From positions 372,001 through 436,000 of the forward strand of contig NZ_FOGO01000001.1 in NCBI RefSeq assembly GCF_900111245.1: 64,000 nucleotides of DNA, in the 5' to 3' direction. Within the stretch, counting starts at the first letter, position 1. Every line of letters starts with the position of its first letter. This stretch comes from Streptomyces qinglanensis (lineage in GTDB: Bacteria > Actinomycetota > Actinomycetes > Streptomycetales > Streptomycetaceae). Under the pieces are notes generated by a model. The model was not told the origin of the DNA. It searched no databases and saw only the letters and a list, made by a program, of their open reading frames with translations. The position numbers and the translations under genes are program-made. Below, piece after piece: positions 8,397 to 19,628 of the stretch.

Positions 8397-10001
8397 TCAG
8401 CTGCCCCGGAAGCTGCGGACGTCGAGCTGGTGCAGCACCCGGTCGACGGCCTCGGGATCCACCCCGGGCTCGTTGCGCGCCGCGATCACCTCGTGCCGGG
8501 CCGCCGACAGCAGCTCGTTCTGCAGCCGCCGCAGCTTCTGCGCGCGGGCCACCCGCTTGCTGTGCGCGGCCCGGCGCTCCTCGCCGACGATCTCGGGCGA
8601 GATCCGCGCGCCCACGTCCCAGGCGCGCCGCAGCAGTGCTTCGGAGACCTCTTCGGGCAGCTCCTCCACCTCTTCGATCTCCCGCAGCCGCCGCCGCGCC
8701 GCCTTGGCGACCCGCAACGCGAGCTGCCGCTCCAGTTCCCGTTCGGCGGCGCTGTCGGACTGCACGTTCAGCCTGCGGACCAGCCGGGGCAGGGTCAGGC
8801 CCTGGAAGACCAGGGTCACGAGCACCACCGCGAAGGCGATGAAGAGGATCGCCTCCCGGCCGGGGAAGGCTCCGCCCCCGGCATCGGGCCCGACGGACAG
8901 CGGGACGGCCAGTGCCAGCGCGACCGAGGCCACCCCGCGCATCCCGGCCCACCACACGACGACCGTCTCCCGCCAGTTGCGCGGGATGTCCTCGTCCAGG
9001 TCCTTGCGCTGATGCAGCCGCTGCGCCAGCCAGGCGGAGGGCAGCAGCCACAGCAGCCGCAGGGCGACCACGACGCCGACCACCGCGAGAGCCGCGGGCA
9101 GCAGCCGGCGCCAGTCCTGCTGGACGGTCCCGAAGACGGTGTGCAGTTCCAGCCCGATCAGCCCGAAGGCGATCCCGGTCACCAGCGTGTCCACGATCTG
9201 CCAGAACGTCTGCCCGGCCAGCCGGCCCTGCACGTCGTCCGCGTCCACGGCGTGCCCGGAGGCCAGGTAGAGCGCCGTCGTCAGGACGGCCAGCACACCC
9301 GAGCCCATCAGCTCCTCGGCGAGCACGTAGGAGGCGAAGGGCACCAGCAGGCTCAGCCCGGTCTGCAGGGTGGCGTCCCCGAGGTAGCCCATGAGCTTGT
9401 TCACCAGCCAGCCCAGTCCCAGGCCGACCGCGACCGCCACCACACCGGAGAGCACCAGCTCGCCCGCGGCCACGGGCAGCGAGAAGGTGCCGGTGACGGC
9501 GGCGGCGATGGCGACGTGGTAGAGGGTGATGGCCGTCACGTCGTTGAAGAGGCCCTCCCCCTCCAGCGCCGAGACCAGCCGCCTGGGCAGTCCGACGTTG
9601 CCGGCCACCGCGGTGGCCGCGACCGGGTCGGGCGGGGCGACCAGCGCGCCCAGCGCCACCGCCCCGGCCAGTCCGAGCCCGGGCACCAGCAGGTTGGCGA
9701 CCGCGGCCACCGCCGCCGTGGTGACGAACACCAGCGCGACCGCCATCAGGAAGATCGGCCGCTTGTTCGCCGCGAACTGCCGCCAGGACGTGCGCTGGGC
9801 CGCGGCGTAGATCAGCGGCGGCAGCACCAGCGGCAGGATGAACTCGGGCGGCAGCGAGACGTTCGGGATGGAGGGGATCAGCGCCAGCACGCCGCCGAAG
9901 AGCGTCATCAGCACAGGCGAGGGCAGCCCGAGCTTGTCCCCGAGGGGGACCATCAGCACGGCGGCGAGCAGCAGGGCGAAGAAGAGGGCGAGCTGATCCA
10001 T
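8397..10001 (-). CDS. Na+/H+ antiporter, CPA1/NhaP family
   Basis: 534 residues with about 12 membrane helices followed by a ~120-residue charged cytoplasmic tail. The ion-site motifs of the CPA1 family are visible: APPDP (122-126) and EGEGLFNDVTA (147-157, containing the conserved Asn-Asp pair), plus GMRGVASVALALAVP late in the membrane domain. The expected role is electroneutral exchange of Na+ (or K+) for protons in pH and salt homeostasis. It starts 5 bases after the stop of rluD on the same strand, so the two are almost certainly cotranscribed. The short distance and weak ribosome-binding signal suggest translational coupling to rluD. Confidence 0.92.
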   Translation of the reverse strand: MDQLALFFALLLAAVLMVPLGDKLGLPSPVLMTLFGGVLALIPSIPNVSLPPEFILPLVLPPLIYAAAQRTSWRQFAANKRPIFLMAVALVFVTTAAVAAVANLLVPGLGLAGAVALGALVAPPDPVAATAVAGNVGLPRRLVSALEGEGLFNDVTAITLYHVAIAAAVTGTFSLPVAAGELVLSGVVAVAVGLGLGWLVNKLMGYLGDATLQTGLSLLVPFASYVLAEELMGSGVLAVLTTALYLASGHAVDADDVQGRLAGQTFWQIVDTLVTGIAFGLIGLELHTVFGTVQQDWRRLLPAALAVVGVVVALRLLWLLPSAWLAQRLHQRKDLDEDIPRNWRETVVVWWAGMRGVASVALALAVPLSVGPDAGGGAFPGREAILFIAFAVVLVTLVFQGLTLPRLVRRLNVQSDSAAERELERQLALRVAKAARRRLREIEEVEELPEEVSEALLRRAWDVGARISPEIVGEERRAAHSKRVARAQKLRRLQNELLSAARHEVIAARNEPGVDPEAVDRVLHQLDVRSFRGS

Positions 10002-10006
10002 CCGGG

Positions 10007-10948
10007 TCAGGAACTCTCGGCCCGCACCTTGTCCAGCGCGGCCTGCAGGTCGGCCGGGTAGCCGCTCTCGTACTCGACCCGGCTCCCGTCGCCCGGGTGC
10101 TCGAAGCCGAGTCGCACCGCGTGCAGCCACTGGCGCTCCAGCCGCAGCCGCTTGGCCAGCGTGGGGTCGGCGCCGTAGGTCAGATCGCCCACGCACGGAT
10201 GCCGGTGTGCCGCCATGTGCACGCGGATCTGGTGGGTGCGCCCGGTCTCCAGCTTGATGTCCAGCAGGCTGGCGGCCCGGAACGCCTCGACCAGGTCGTA
10301 GTGGGTCACCGACGGCTTGCCGTCGGAGGTGACCGCCCACTTGTAGTCGTGCTGCGGATGGCGGCCGATGGGCGCGTCGATGGTGCCGCTGAGCGGGTCG
10401 GGGTGGCCCTGGACGAGCGCGTGGTAGCGCTTGTCGACGGTGCGCTCCTTGAACTGCCGCTTGAGCAGCGTGTAGGCCCGCTCGGACTTGGCGACGACCA
10501 TCAGCCCGGAGGTGCCGACGTCCAGCCGGTGCACGATGCCCTGCCGCTCCGCCGCGCCGGAGGTGGCGATCGTGTACCCGGCGGCTGCCAGCCCGCCGAT
10601 CACGGTGGGTCCGCTCCAGCCCGGACTGGGGTGGGCCGCGACCCCGACCGGCTTGACGATCACCACGATGTCGTCGTCGTCATGGACGATCTCCATGCCC
10701 TCCACGGGCTCGGCGACGATCCGCACCGGCTGCGCCTGCCGGGGCATCTCCACCTCGATCCAGGCGCCGCCCTGCACCCGGTCGGACTTGCCCGCCGGCG
10801 CCCCGTCCAGCAGGACCTTGCCGTCCGCGGCCAGCTCCGCCGCCTTGGTCCGCGAGAAGCCGAACATCCGGGCGAGGGCGGCATCGACGCGCTCGCCCTC
10901 CAGGCCGTCGGGTACGGGCAGGGTCCGGGTCTCAGGAAGCGTGCTCAC
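10007..10948 (-). CDS. rluD: Ribosomal large-subunit pseudouridine synthase, RluD/RluA family
   Basis: 313 residues. An N-terminal S4 RNA-binding domain (about 14-75: [31 protein letters not shown]) precedes the RluA-type catalytic domain. The catalytic Asp143 sits in the signature [30 protein letters not shown] and [13 protein letters not shown] are the other family blocks. The enzyme isomerises uridines in helix 69 of 23S rRNA if it is a true RluD ortholog; site specificity cannot be read from sequence. The start is the GTG at 10948. In many Streptomyces this gene directly follows lspA; here an oppositely oriented metalloprotease gene lies between them, so it needs its own promoter. It is followed by the antiporter gene after 5 bases. 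Confidence 0.93.
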   Translation of the reverse strand: MSTLPETRTLPVPDGLEGERVDAALARMFGFSRTKAAELAADGKVLLDGAPAGKSDRVQGGAWIEVEMPRQAQPVRIVAEPVEGMEIVHDDDDIVVIVKPVGVAAHPSPGWSGPTVIGGLAAAGYTIATSGAAERQGIVHRLDVGTSGLMVVAKSERAYTLLKRQFKERTVDKRYHALVQGHPDPLSGTIDAPIGRHPQHDYKWAVTSDGKPSVTHYDLVEAFRAASLLDIKLETGRTHQIRVHMAAHRHPCVGDLTYGADPTLAKRLRLERQWLHAVRLGFEHPGDGSRVEYESGYPADLQAALDKVRAESS

Positions 10949-11180
10949 CTGATCGAGTATGCCGGACGCAGCCGTACGGCCCGCACGCCCTCGCCCCCGG
11001 CGGCACCCCGACTGCGCCCCGGCGGCGCCCCGACAGCACTGTGCGGGCGCGGCTCCCGGCGCCCGCACCGCCGGTCACCCGCTCACCCGCGCAGACCACC
11101 TCGGGGTGCGGCGCCCGCCGCCTGCGCCGACGGTGTGACAGAAGCCTCGGGACCAGCAGCGACACCGGAGGGCATCGCCG

Positions 11181-12449
11181 ATGACGCCGCGCAGGACGCC
11201 TCAGCACCCCGCGCCGGACTCCGGTCCGGACGGCGGTATACGCCGCCGTCCCGGACAGGGCCGCCGACGCCTGCTGGCGGCGGCCACCGCACTGGCCACC
11301 GCCTGCCTCACGCTGGCCCCGGTGCGGGTGGCGGCGGCCGCCGAGGGCATCGCGGGCCCCTGCGCCATAGCTCCGGGCAGCGGCACCGACGAGGGACCGC
11401 TCGGGCCCGGCTACGTCCGCCCGCAGGGCAGCAAGCGGGCGCTGATGCTGATGGTCGACTTCAGCGACCACCCCGCGGCCACCCCCGCCCGGAAACGCGC
11501 GCGCTTCTTCTCCCGGTACGGCGACCGGTTCTGGAACCGCGCCTCCTTCGGCAAGTACCGGCTGGAGACCGAGACCAGCTCGGACTGGATACGCATGCCG
11601 CGGCCGTGGTCCTCCTACGGGATCACCCGCGGCATCCCCACCGGTCTGATGCGCGGCTACGTGCAGGACGCGCTGGAGGCCGCGCACCGCCAGGGCACCG
11701 ACGTGCACGGCGCCGACCTCGTCTTCGTCGTGGCCGACAGCAATCTGCCCGCCGCGCCCACCGTCTCCCAGGCGCACACCTTCGACGGGCTCCGCGCCGC
11801 GGGAACCCGGGTGCACGGTGCGGCCCTGATCTTCGGCCGCGCCTCCGACTCGGCGCTGTGGCAGCGCGGGAACTTCGTCCACGAGGCCCACCACCTCTAC
11901 GGTCTGCCCGACCTCTACAACGTCGTGGAGAACGCGTCCGTCGAGTACGCGGGGGGCTGGGACACCATGAGCATGGCAGGGATCTCCGACCTGCTGGGCT
12001 GGCACAAGTGGAAGTTCGGCTGGCTGTCCCGCTCCCGCGTCGGCTGCGTCACCTCGGCGGGCACCTCCGAGCACACGCTGGAGCCGGTCAGCTCCCCGGA
12101 CGCGGGGCTGGCCGTGATACGGACGGGCCGGCACCGGGCGATAGTGGCCGAGGCGCGCACCCGCTCCGGACTGGACCGGGACATCTGCGCGGAGGGCGTG
12201 CTCCTCTACACCGTCGACTCGGCCCGGCCCACCGGCGAGGGCCCGGTCCGTGTCGTCGACTCCCGCCCCCGCAGCGGCGGCGGCGCCGCCTGCGCCGACC
12301 GGCTGCCCAGCGAACTGGCCGAGATGTCGGACGCGCCCTTCGCGCCGGGCGAGAGCCACACCTTCTCCGGCGGGATACGCATCACCGTCGGCGACGCCAC
12401 CGACGAGGGCGGCTACCGCGTCCGGGTGCACGTCCCGCACCACGGCTGA
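11181..12449 (+). CDS. Secreted M6-like (immune-inhibitor-A-type) zinc metalloprotease
   Basis: 422 residues. The N-terminus is strongly basic (RRRPGQGRRR) followed by a hydrophobic Ala/Leu stretch ending near VAAAAEG (about residue 55), a signal peptide that would also tolerate Tat export. The catalytic zinc motif is HEAHH (234-238) inside NFVHEAHHLYGLPDLY, matching the HExxHxxGxxD form of M6-type peptidases, and GGWDTMSMAG shortly after gives the Met-turn. The C-terminal ~100 residues look like a beta-rich accessory domain. GGAGGG at 11167-11172 supports the start. The gene is inserted on the opposite strand between lspA and rluD. The substrate is unknown. Confidence 0.85.
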   Translation: MTPRRTPQHPAPDSGPDGGIRRRPGQGRRRLLAAATALATACLTLAPVRVAAAAEGIAGPCAIAPGSGTDEGPLGPGYVRPQGSKRALMLMVDFSDHPAATPARKRARFFSRYGDRFWNRASFGKYRLETETSSDWIRMPRPWSSYGITRGIPTGLMRGYVQDALEAAHRQGTDVHGADLVFVVADSNLPAAPTVSQAHTFDGLRAAGTRVHGAALIFGRASDSALWQRGNFVHEAHHLYGLPDLYNVVENASVEYAGGWDTMSMAGISDLLGWHKWKFGWLSRSRVGCVTSAGTSEHTLEPVSSPDAGLAVIRTGRHRAIVAEARTRSGLDRDICAEGVLLYTVDSARPTGEGPVRVVDSRPRSGGGAACADRLPSELAEMSDAPFAPGESHTFSGGIRITVGDATDEGGYRVRVHVPHHG

Positions 12450-12514
12450 GCGCCCCGGCCGGACACCCCGGCAGAGCATTCCGGCGGCGGCCGGCGCCGC
12501 ACCGACGGCCGGTG

Positions 12515-12548
12515 CCGCACGGCGTCCGGCTCCGCACGGCGTCCGGCT
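12515..12548. repeat. Perfect 17-bp tandem duplication
   Basis: CCGCACGGCGTCCGGCT occurs twice head to tail (12515-12531 and 12532-12548) in the gap between the convergent metalloprotease and lspA genes. The preceding 35 bases contain further degenerate copies (GGCCGGCGCCGCAC, GGCCGGTGCCGCAC). No function is evident. Confidence 0.75.
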
Positions 12549-12568
12549 CCGGCGAGCGGCCCGCCGGC

Positions 12569-13153
12569 TCAGTCCCGGTGGACGGTGCCGTCCGGGTCCA
12601 GGCCGCGGAAGGAGAGCAGCACGATCAGGATGCCGCCGCACACGATGGCCGAGTCGGCGAGGTTGAACACCGCGAAGTGCTTGGGCGCGATGAAGTCCAC
12701 GACGGCGCCCTGGAAGACCCCCGGGGCGCGGAAGATCCGGTCGGCCAGATTGCCGCAGGCGCCGCCCAGCAGCAGGCCCAGCGCAATCGCCCAGGGGAGG
12801 CTGTAGAGCTTCCGGGCGATCCGCGCGATCACCACCACGACGGCCACCGCGATCGCGCTCAGCACGAGCGTGAGCGCCTCCCCCAGGCCGAAGGCGGCAC
12901 CGGGGTTGCGGATGACGCTCAACTGGAGCCAGGAGCCCAGCAGCTCGATCGGGGCGTGGTTCTCCAGCTCCGCGACCACCACCAGCTTGCTGACCAGATC
13001 CAGCGCGAACGCGAACCCGGCCACCGCGGCCAGCACACCGATCCGCCGCCTGCGCCGCGGGGGTGCGGCGGACTCCCCCTCCGCGTGCTCCTCTTCACCA
13101 CCGCCGGCCGCGCCTTCGTCGGGGCCGTCGACAGTCCGCTCCACCTCAGTCAC
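12569..13153 (-). CDS. lspA: Lipoprotein signal peptidase (signal peptidase II)
   Basis: 194 residues. After a ~35-residue charged cytoplasmic extension (Glu-rich, then PPRRRRR), four membrane helices follow. The aspartyl-protease catalytic pair is intact: Asp138 in GNLADRIFR and Asp167 in FNLADSAI; the conserved RNPGAAFGL block is also present. The enzyme cleaves prolipoprotein signal peptides after lipidation by Lgt. The start is the GTG at 13153, 52 bases after the stop of the upstream DksA-like gene, so the two probably share a transcript. The long acidic N-terminal extension is typical of actinobacterial members. Confidence 0.95.
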   Translation of the reverse strand: MTEVERTVDGPDEGAAGGGEEEHAEGESAAPPRRRRRIGVLAAVAGFAFALDLVSKLVVVAELENHAPIELLGSWLQLSVIRNPGAAFGLGEALTLVLSAIAVAVVVVIARIARKLYSLPWAIALGLLLGGACGNLADRIFRAPGVFQGAVVDFIAPKHFAVFNLADSAIVCGGILIVLLSFRGLDPDGTVHRD

Positions 13154-13205
13154 GCCTTGAGGGTACGACACACGCGGACGGCGGTGGTCACGGTGTTCCC
13201 CGCGC

Positions 13206-14162
13206 TCAGCGGCGCTCCTGTTTCTGCTTGCACTCCACGCAGAGCGTGGCCCGCGGGAACGCCTGCATCCGGGCCTTCCCGATCGGCTTGCCGCAGTTCT
13301 CGCACTGCCCGTACGTCCCCGCGTCCAGCCGCTCCAGCGCACGCTCGCTCTGGTAGAGCATCTCGCGCGCGTTGGCGGCCAGCGCCATCTCGTGCTCGCG
13401 GGTGATGTTCTTGGTCCCGGTGTCCGCGTCGTCGTCACCGGCGCCGTCGCCCGAGTCCCGCATCAGGCCGCTGAGCGCCTCCTCCGCGGAGGCGATCTCC
13501 TGCCGGAGCCCGTCGGCCTCCTCCCGCAGGCCCGAGCGGGCCTCCTCGACCTCTTCCGGGGACCAGGGTTCCTCGTCGGGGCGTACCGGCAGTTCGCCGG
13601 GGGCCACCGGGCCCGCTTCGCTCCGCGCCGTGGGCACCGCCTCGGTCTCCGTCACCGGAGTCTTCTTCGCAGCCACCGTCCCTGCTCCCGTCGTCGTCCG
13701 CGCGTCCTGTCCGGTGGGCGCCCCGGCAGCGCCTTCCTGCCGGCCCCCCGCCGTTCCGGCCGCTGTCGTCGCCGCGGCCCCGTCGGCCGCCGCCCGTTCC
13801 CCCGCGCCTGTCCTCGCCGCGGCCTTCTTCGCCGGTGCCTTTCCGGCGGCCGACTTCTTCGCGGCCGACTTCTCGGCCGGTGCCTTCTTCGCCGGTGCCT
13901 TCTTCGCAGCCGTCTTCTTGGCGGCCGTCTTCTTGGCCGATGCCTTCTTGGCCGGTGCCTTCTCGGCGGCCGCCTTCTTCGCGGGCGCCCTTTTCGCGGG
14001 CGCCTTCTTCGCGGCCGTCTTCTTGGCCGGTGCCTTCTTCGCCGATGCCTTCTCGGCCGGCGCCTTCCCGGCCGCCTTCTGCGCCGCCGCGGTCCGGTCC
14101 CCGTCGTCTGTGGCCTTCTTCGATGCTGCCGTCTTCTTCGCGGCGCTCTCCTCCGCCACCAT
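13206..14162 (-). CDS. DksA/TraR-type zinc-finger protein with histone-H1-like Lys/Ala tail
   Basis: 318 residues. Residues about 5-120 are almost pure Lys/Ala/Pro in KKAPAKK- and [11 protein letters not shown] repeats, like histone H1 tails and the C-terminal tails of actinobacterial HupS. An acidic linker follows (about 165-205), then a coiled-coil helical region and a C4 zinc finger with Cys287, Cys290, Cys308 and Cys311 (CENCGKPIG ... LCVECKQ). DksA/TraR proteins bind the RNA polymerase secondary channel; the tail predicts nucleic-acid binding. The ATG at 14162 is preceded by GAAGGGG. Its candidate promoter (14213-14241) is divergent from the ileS T-box. The repeat tract is coded by varied synonymous codons, so it is under protein-level selection rather than a fresh DNA expansion. 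Function is inferred only. Confidence 0.87.
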   Translation of the reverse strand: MVAEESAAKKTAASKKATDDGDRTAAAQKAAGKAPAEKASAKKAPAKKTAAKKAPAKRAPAKKAAAEKAPAKKASAKKTAAKKTAAKKAPAKKAPAEKSAAKKSAAGKAPAKKAAARTGAGERAAADGAAATTAAGTAGGRQEGAAGAPTGQDARTTTGAGTVAAKKTPVTETEAVPTARSEAGPVAPGELPVRPDEEPWSPEEVEEARSGLREEADGLRQEIASAEEALSGLMRDSGDGAGDDDADTGTKNITREHEMALAANAREMLYQSERALERLDAGTYGQCENCGKPIGKARMQAFPRATLCVECKQKQERR

Positions 14163-14212
14163 GACCGCGGCCCCTTCACATTTTGTGATCTTGCTCGCGA
14201 AACGTGACCGGA

Positions 14213-14241
14213 ACGATAAATCGACTTCAAGCGCACAGCAA
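14213..14241 (-). promoter_or_regulatory. Candidate vegetative promoter for the DksA-like gene
   Basis: On the minus strand TTGCTG (plus 14236-14241) is followed after 17 bases by TATCGT (plus 14213-14218), a good match to the HrdB-type consensus. It lies 50 bases upstream of the start in a locally AT-richer stretch. Confidence 0.5.
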
Positions 14242-14318
14242 CGGGGCACGCCGGTCTGCCACCTTTGTGCCCCGCCCGGCCGCGCGAAAACCGCTCCGTA
14301 CCCGGGGCGGAATCCCCG

Positions 14319-14324
14319 TACACT
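14319..14324 (+). promoter_or_regulatory. Candidate -10 (TACACT) for the ileS leader
   Basis: TACACT matches TANNNT and would start transcription around 14331, just before the first T-box stem. A -35 match is not convincing. Confidence 0.4.
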
Positions 14325-14330
14325 GGGGAC

Positions 14331-14590
14331 GGCGAGAGGCGAAGACGGGGACGAGTAGCGTCTGTGAGCGGCCCAGAGCGATCCGGGGACGGTGGAAGCC
14401 CGGAGGCGAGCGCGACGTGAAGATCACCCCCGAGCCGCCGGAGGAAAGCCCGGAGCACCCCGCTCCCGGGCGAGTAGAACCGGCAGCGCTACCCCAATGA
14501 GGGGACGGCGGGCACAGTCCGCCGTCAAGGAGGGTGGTACCGCGGGTCCGCCGCCGGCCAGGCAGGCGAGCTCGTCCCTCCGACGGAAGT
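14331..14590 (+). ncRNA. T-box leader, isoleucine-specific (tRNA-Ile sensor)
   Basis: The leader has the ordered T-box elements: AGTA (14354-14357) of the S-turn, the CAGAG AG-bulge region (14374-14378), a distal-loop-like GGTGGAAG (14391-14398), then GAA (14419-14421) completing the S-turn, and an ATC specifier codon (14423-14425) followed by A. The T-box itself is AGGGTGGTACCGCGG (14531-14545); its TGGT pairs with the uncharged 3' end of a tRNA whose discriminator base is A, as in tRNA-Ile. CCGTCAAGGAGGG (14522-14534) can instead pair with CCCTCCGACGG (14576-14586), the competing structure. No U-run follows that stem. The specifier and the downstream ileS gene agree. Confidence 0.9.
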
Positions 14591-14604
14591 GAAGAAGCGC
14601 AGCA

Positions 14605-14630
14605 TCTTCCCGATGTCCGCCGGAGGAAGA
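14605..14630 (+). promoter_or_regulatory. Candidate hairpin covering the ileS ribosome-binding site
   Basis: TCTTCC (14605-14610) can pair with GGAAGA (14625-14630), which is part of the ileS Shine-Dalgarno region GGAGGAAGAAG. This would allow translational control in addition to or in place of termination by the T-box. The stem is only 6 bp. Confidence 0.35.
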
Positions 14631-14640
14631 AGACCCGCCG

Positions 14641-17769
<3,129 letters not shown>

Positions 17770-17791
17770 GCCACCCGCAGTACCGCAGTAC

Positions 17792-17832
17792 GGTACCGCC
17801 CCCGTCCGCTGACCGCGGCCGGGGGCGGTGCC
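17792..17832 (+). terminator. ileS terminator hairpin
   Basis: GGTACCGCCCCCG (17792-17804) pairs with CGGGGGCGGTGCC (17820-17832), 13 bp with one G-U pair and a 15-base loop, starting 23 bases after the ileS stop. No U-run. Confidence 0.65.
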
Positions 17833-17957
17833 GCTGTGGCCCCCGCGGTGCTGCGGTCGTGCCGCGATGCTGCGCGCACCGCGATGCTGCCGCGGCCGAG
17901 CCCGGGGACGAGCCCGGGGACGAGCGGCGGAGCGGTCCGGGGGCCGGCAGCACGAAC

Positions 17958-17998
17958 GGGCCGGGCCCGGGAGCGGAAGGTGCTCCCGGGCCCGGCCC
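17958..17998. terminator. Perfect 17-bp bidirectional terminator stem
   Basis: GGGCCGGGCCCGGGAGC (17958-17974) and its exact complement (17982-17998) enclose a 7-base loop. It sits 30 bases beyond the divIVA stop on the other strand, so it would end the long division-cluster transcript and back up ileS termination. Confidence 0.75.
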
Positions 17999-18027
17999 GT
18001 CGACAGTGGGCGCTCAGCGCGCCCGGA

Positions 18028-19227
18028 TCAGCTCTCGTCCTCGTCGATGAGGAAGCCTCGCATCGGCGACGGCGCCTGCTGGCCCTGCGGGCCGCCCTGC
18101 GGCCGGACCGGTGCCATCGGCTGGGTCATGGCCGGCGACATCTGCTGCTGGCTGCCGTAGGACTGGCCGGGACCGCCCTGGGTGTGCGGACCACCGCCGG
18201 GGCCGCCACCGGGGCCGCCCATGGAGTGGCCGTTGTTGCCCATGGACTGGTGTCCGCCCATGGTGCCGCCGGCGTTTCCGGGGGCACCGGCGGGAGCACC
18301 GGCTCCGGCCGGGGCCATCGACGGCGAGGGCGCGGGCAGCGATGCGGTCGCGGGCGTCCGCGGCGGCGCGAGCGAGTCGTCGGCCTGGTTCTCCAACTGC
18401 CGGAGCTGGCTCTCCAGGTACGACTTCAGCCGCGTGCGGTACTCGCGTTCGAAGCCGCGCAGGTCCTCGACCTTGCGCTCCAGGGTGGCGCGGGCGGACT
18501 CCAGGGAGCCCATCGCGACCCGGTGCTTCTCCTGCGCGTCCCGCTCCAGCGCGTCGGCCTTGGCGCGGGCGTCCCGCTCCAGGCCCTCGGCGCGGCTGCG
18601 GGCCTCACCGACGATCTTGTTGGCCTCGGAACGGGCCTCCGCGATCGCGTGGTCGGCCGTCTGCTGCGCCAGCGACAGCACGCGGGCCGCGCTGTCGTTG
18701 TTCTGGCCACCGCCGCCGGGCATCTGCGGACCACCCTGCGGGCCGCCCTGCGGACCGCCGGGGCCCATGGGGCCGCCCTGCTGCGGACCGGGACCGCCGG
18801 GACCCATCGGACCGCCCTGCGGACCCGGACCGCCGGGGCCACCCGGACCGCCGGGACCGCCGGGGCCCGCGGGGAGCTGCGCCTGACCGCCGGGAAGCTG
18901 CGGCGGGCCGCCCATACCCTGCTGCTGGGGCGGGACGGGCTGCGGTCCGGATATGGCGGCGGGCACAGGAGCCCCGCCTTGCTGCTGCTGCCTGTCCTGA
19001 GGTTCAGGAGGCTTGCGCATGCCGCCCTGTTGCTGTTGCTGGTTCTGAGCCGCCGCGCGCGTGGCCGCAGCCAGCTTGGCGCGCAGGTCCTCGTTCTCCC
19101 GCAGCAGCCGGGTCAGCTCGGCTTCGACCTCGTCGAGGAAGGCATCGACCTCGTCCTCGTCATAGCCTTCGCGCAGACGGACGGTCGTGAACTGCTTGTT
19201 CCGCACGTCCTCGGGGGACAGGGGCAT
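18028..19227 (-). CDS. divIVA: DivIVA polar growth determinant
   Basis: 399 residues. The conserved N-terminal DivIVA domain (MPLSPEDVRNKQF, REGYDEDEVDAFLDEVEAEL) is followed by the first coiled coil. Next is a long disordered insert (about residues 65-200) rich in Gln, Gly and Pro with GPGGPGG-type repeats, then a second long coiled coil (about 205-305, RARAEG/ARAKADALERDAQEK) and another disordered Gly/Gln/Met tail ending in GFLIDEDES. DivIVA binds negatively curved membrane and directs polar wall synthesis and branching in Streptomyces. It lies 52 bases after yggT, last in the ftsZ-proximal block. The insert sequence is low complexity but encoded in good local codon bias. Confidence 0.96.
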   Translation of the reverse strand: MPLSPEDVRNKQFTTVRLREGYDEDEVDAFLDEVEAELTRLLRENEDLRAKLAAATRAAAQNQQQQQGGMRKPPEPQDRQQQQGGAPVPAAISGPQPVPPQQQGMGGPPQLPGGQAQLPAGPGGPGGPGGPGGPGPQGGPMGPGGPGPQQGGPMGPGGPQGGPQGGPQMPGGGGQNNDSAARVLSLAQQTADHAIAEARSEANKIVGEARSRAEGLERDARAKADALERDAQEKHRVAMGSLESARATLERKVEDLRGFEREYRTRLKSYLESQLRQLENQADDSLAPPRTPATASLPAPSPSMAPAGAGAPAGAPGNAGGTMGGHQSMGNNGHSMGGPGGGPGGGPHTQGGPGQSYGSQQQMSPAMTQPMAPVRPQGGPQGQQAPSPMRGFLIDEDES

Positions 19228-19279
19228 CTCTTCACCTCAACGTAAGTCGTCGGCATATCGGCAAGACCATTCCGATCGT

Positions 19280-19564
19280 TCACAGCCTGGCCACGACGTT
19301 GATCAGGATGTAGACGATGATCATGAGTACGAAGAAGGACAGGTCAAGCGCCACGCCCCCGAAGCGCAGCGGTGGGATGAACCGCCGCAGAAGCTTGAGT
19401 GGCGGATCGGTGACAGTGTAGGTCGCCTCGAGAACGACCACCATCGCCTTGCCGGGTTGCCATGAGCGGGCGAACTGGAAGACATAGTCCATCACCAGCC
19501 GGAAGATCAGCACGAGCAGGAAGCAGTACAGCGCGATTTGGACCACGTCCAATGCGGTTCTCAT
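19280..19564 (-). CDS. yggT: YggT/YlmG family small membrane protein
   Basis: 94 residues with two YGGT-type membrane helices (about 9-28 and 70-92) flanking a loop with the family motif TDPPLKLLRRFIPPLRFGGVALDLSFF (motif begins near residue 51). Genes of this family sit beside sepF and divIVA in Gram-positives and plastids, and are linked to division-site or nucleoid/membrane organisation, though the mechanism is unclear. The start ATG at 19564 is 64 bases after the sepF stop and lies in the same transcription unit. Confidence 0.9.
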   Translation of the reverse strand: MRTALDVVQIALYCFLLVLIFRLVMDYVFQFARSWQPGKAMVVVLEATYTVTDPPLKLLRRFIPPLRFGGVALDLSFFVLMIIVYILINVVARL

Positions 19565-19628
19565 CTGCGCGTCCCTCTCCCCTGGGGCTCTCGTGCCGCC
19601 TTGGCGGCCTGTTCCTGGACCCTGCGTC

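Noticed and set aside
13800..14110. DNA repeat array (minisatellite) in the Lys/Ala-rich region
   Set aside because: The repeats are at protein level, with varied codons, inside an intact reading frame.
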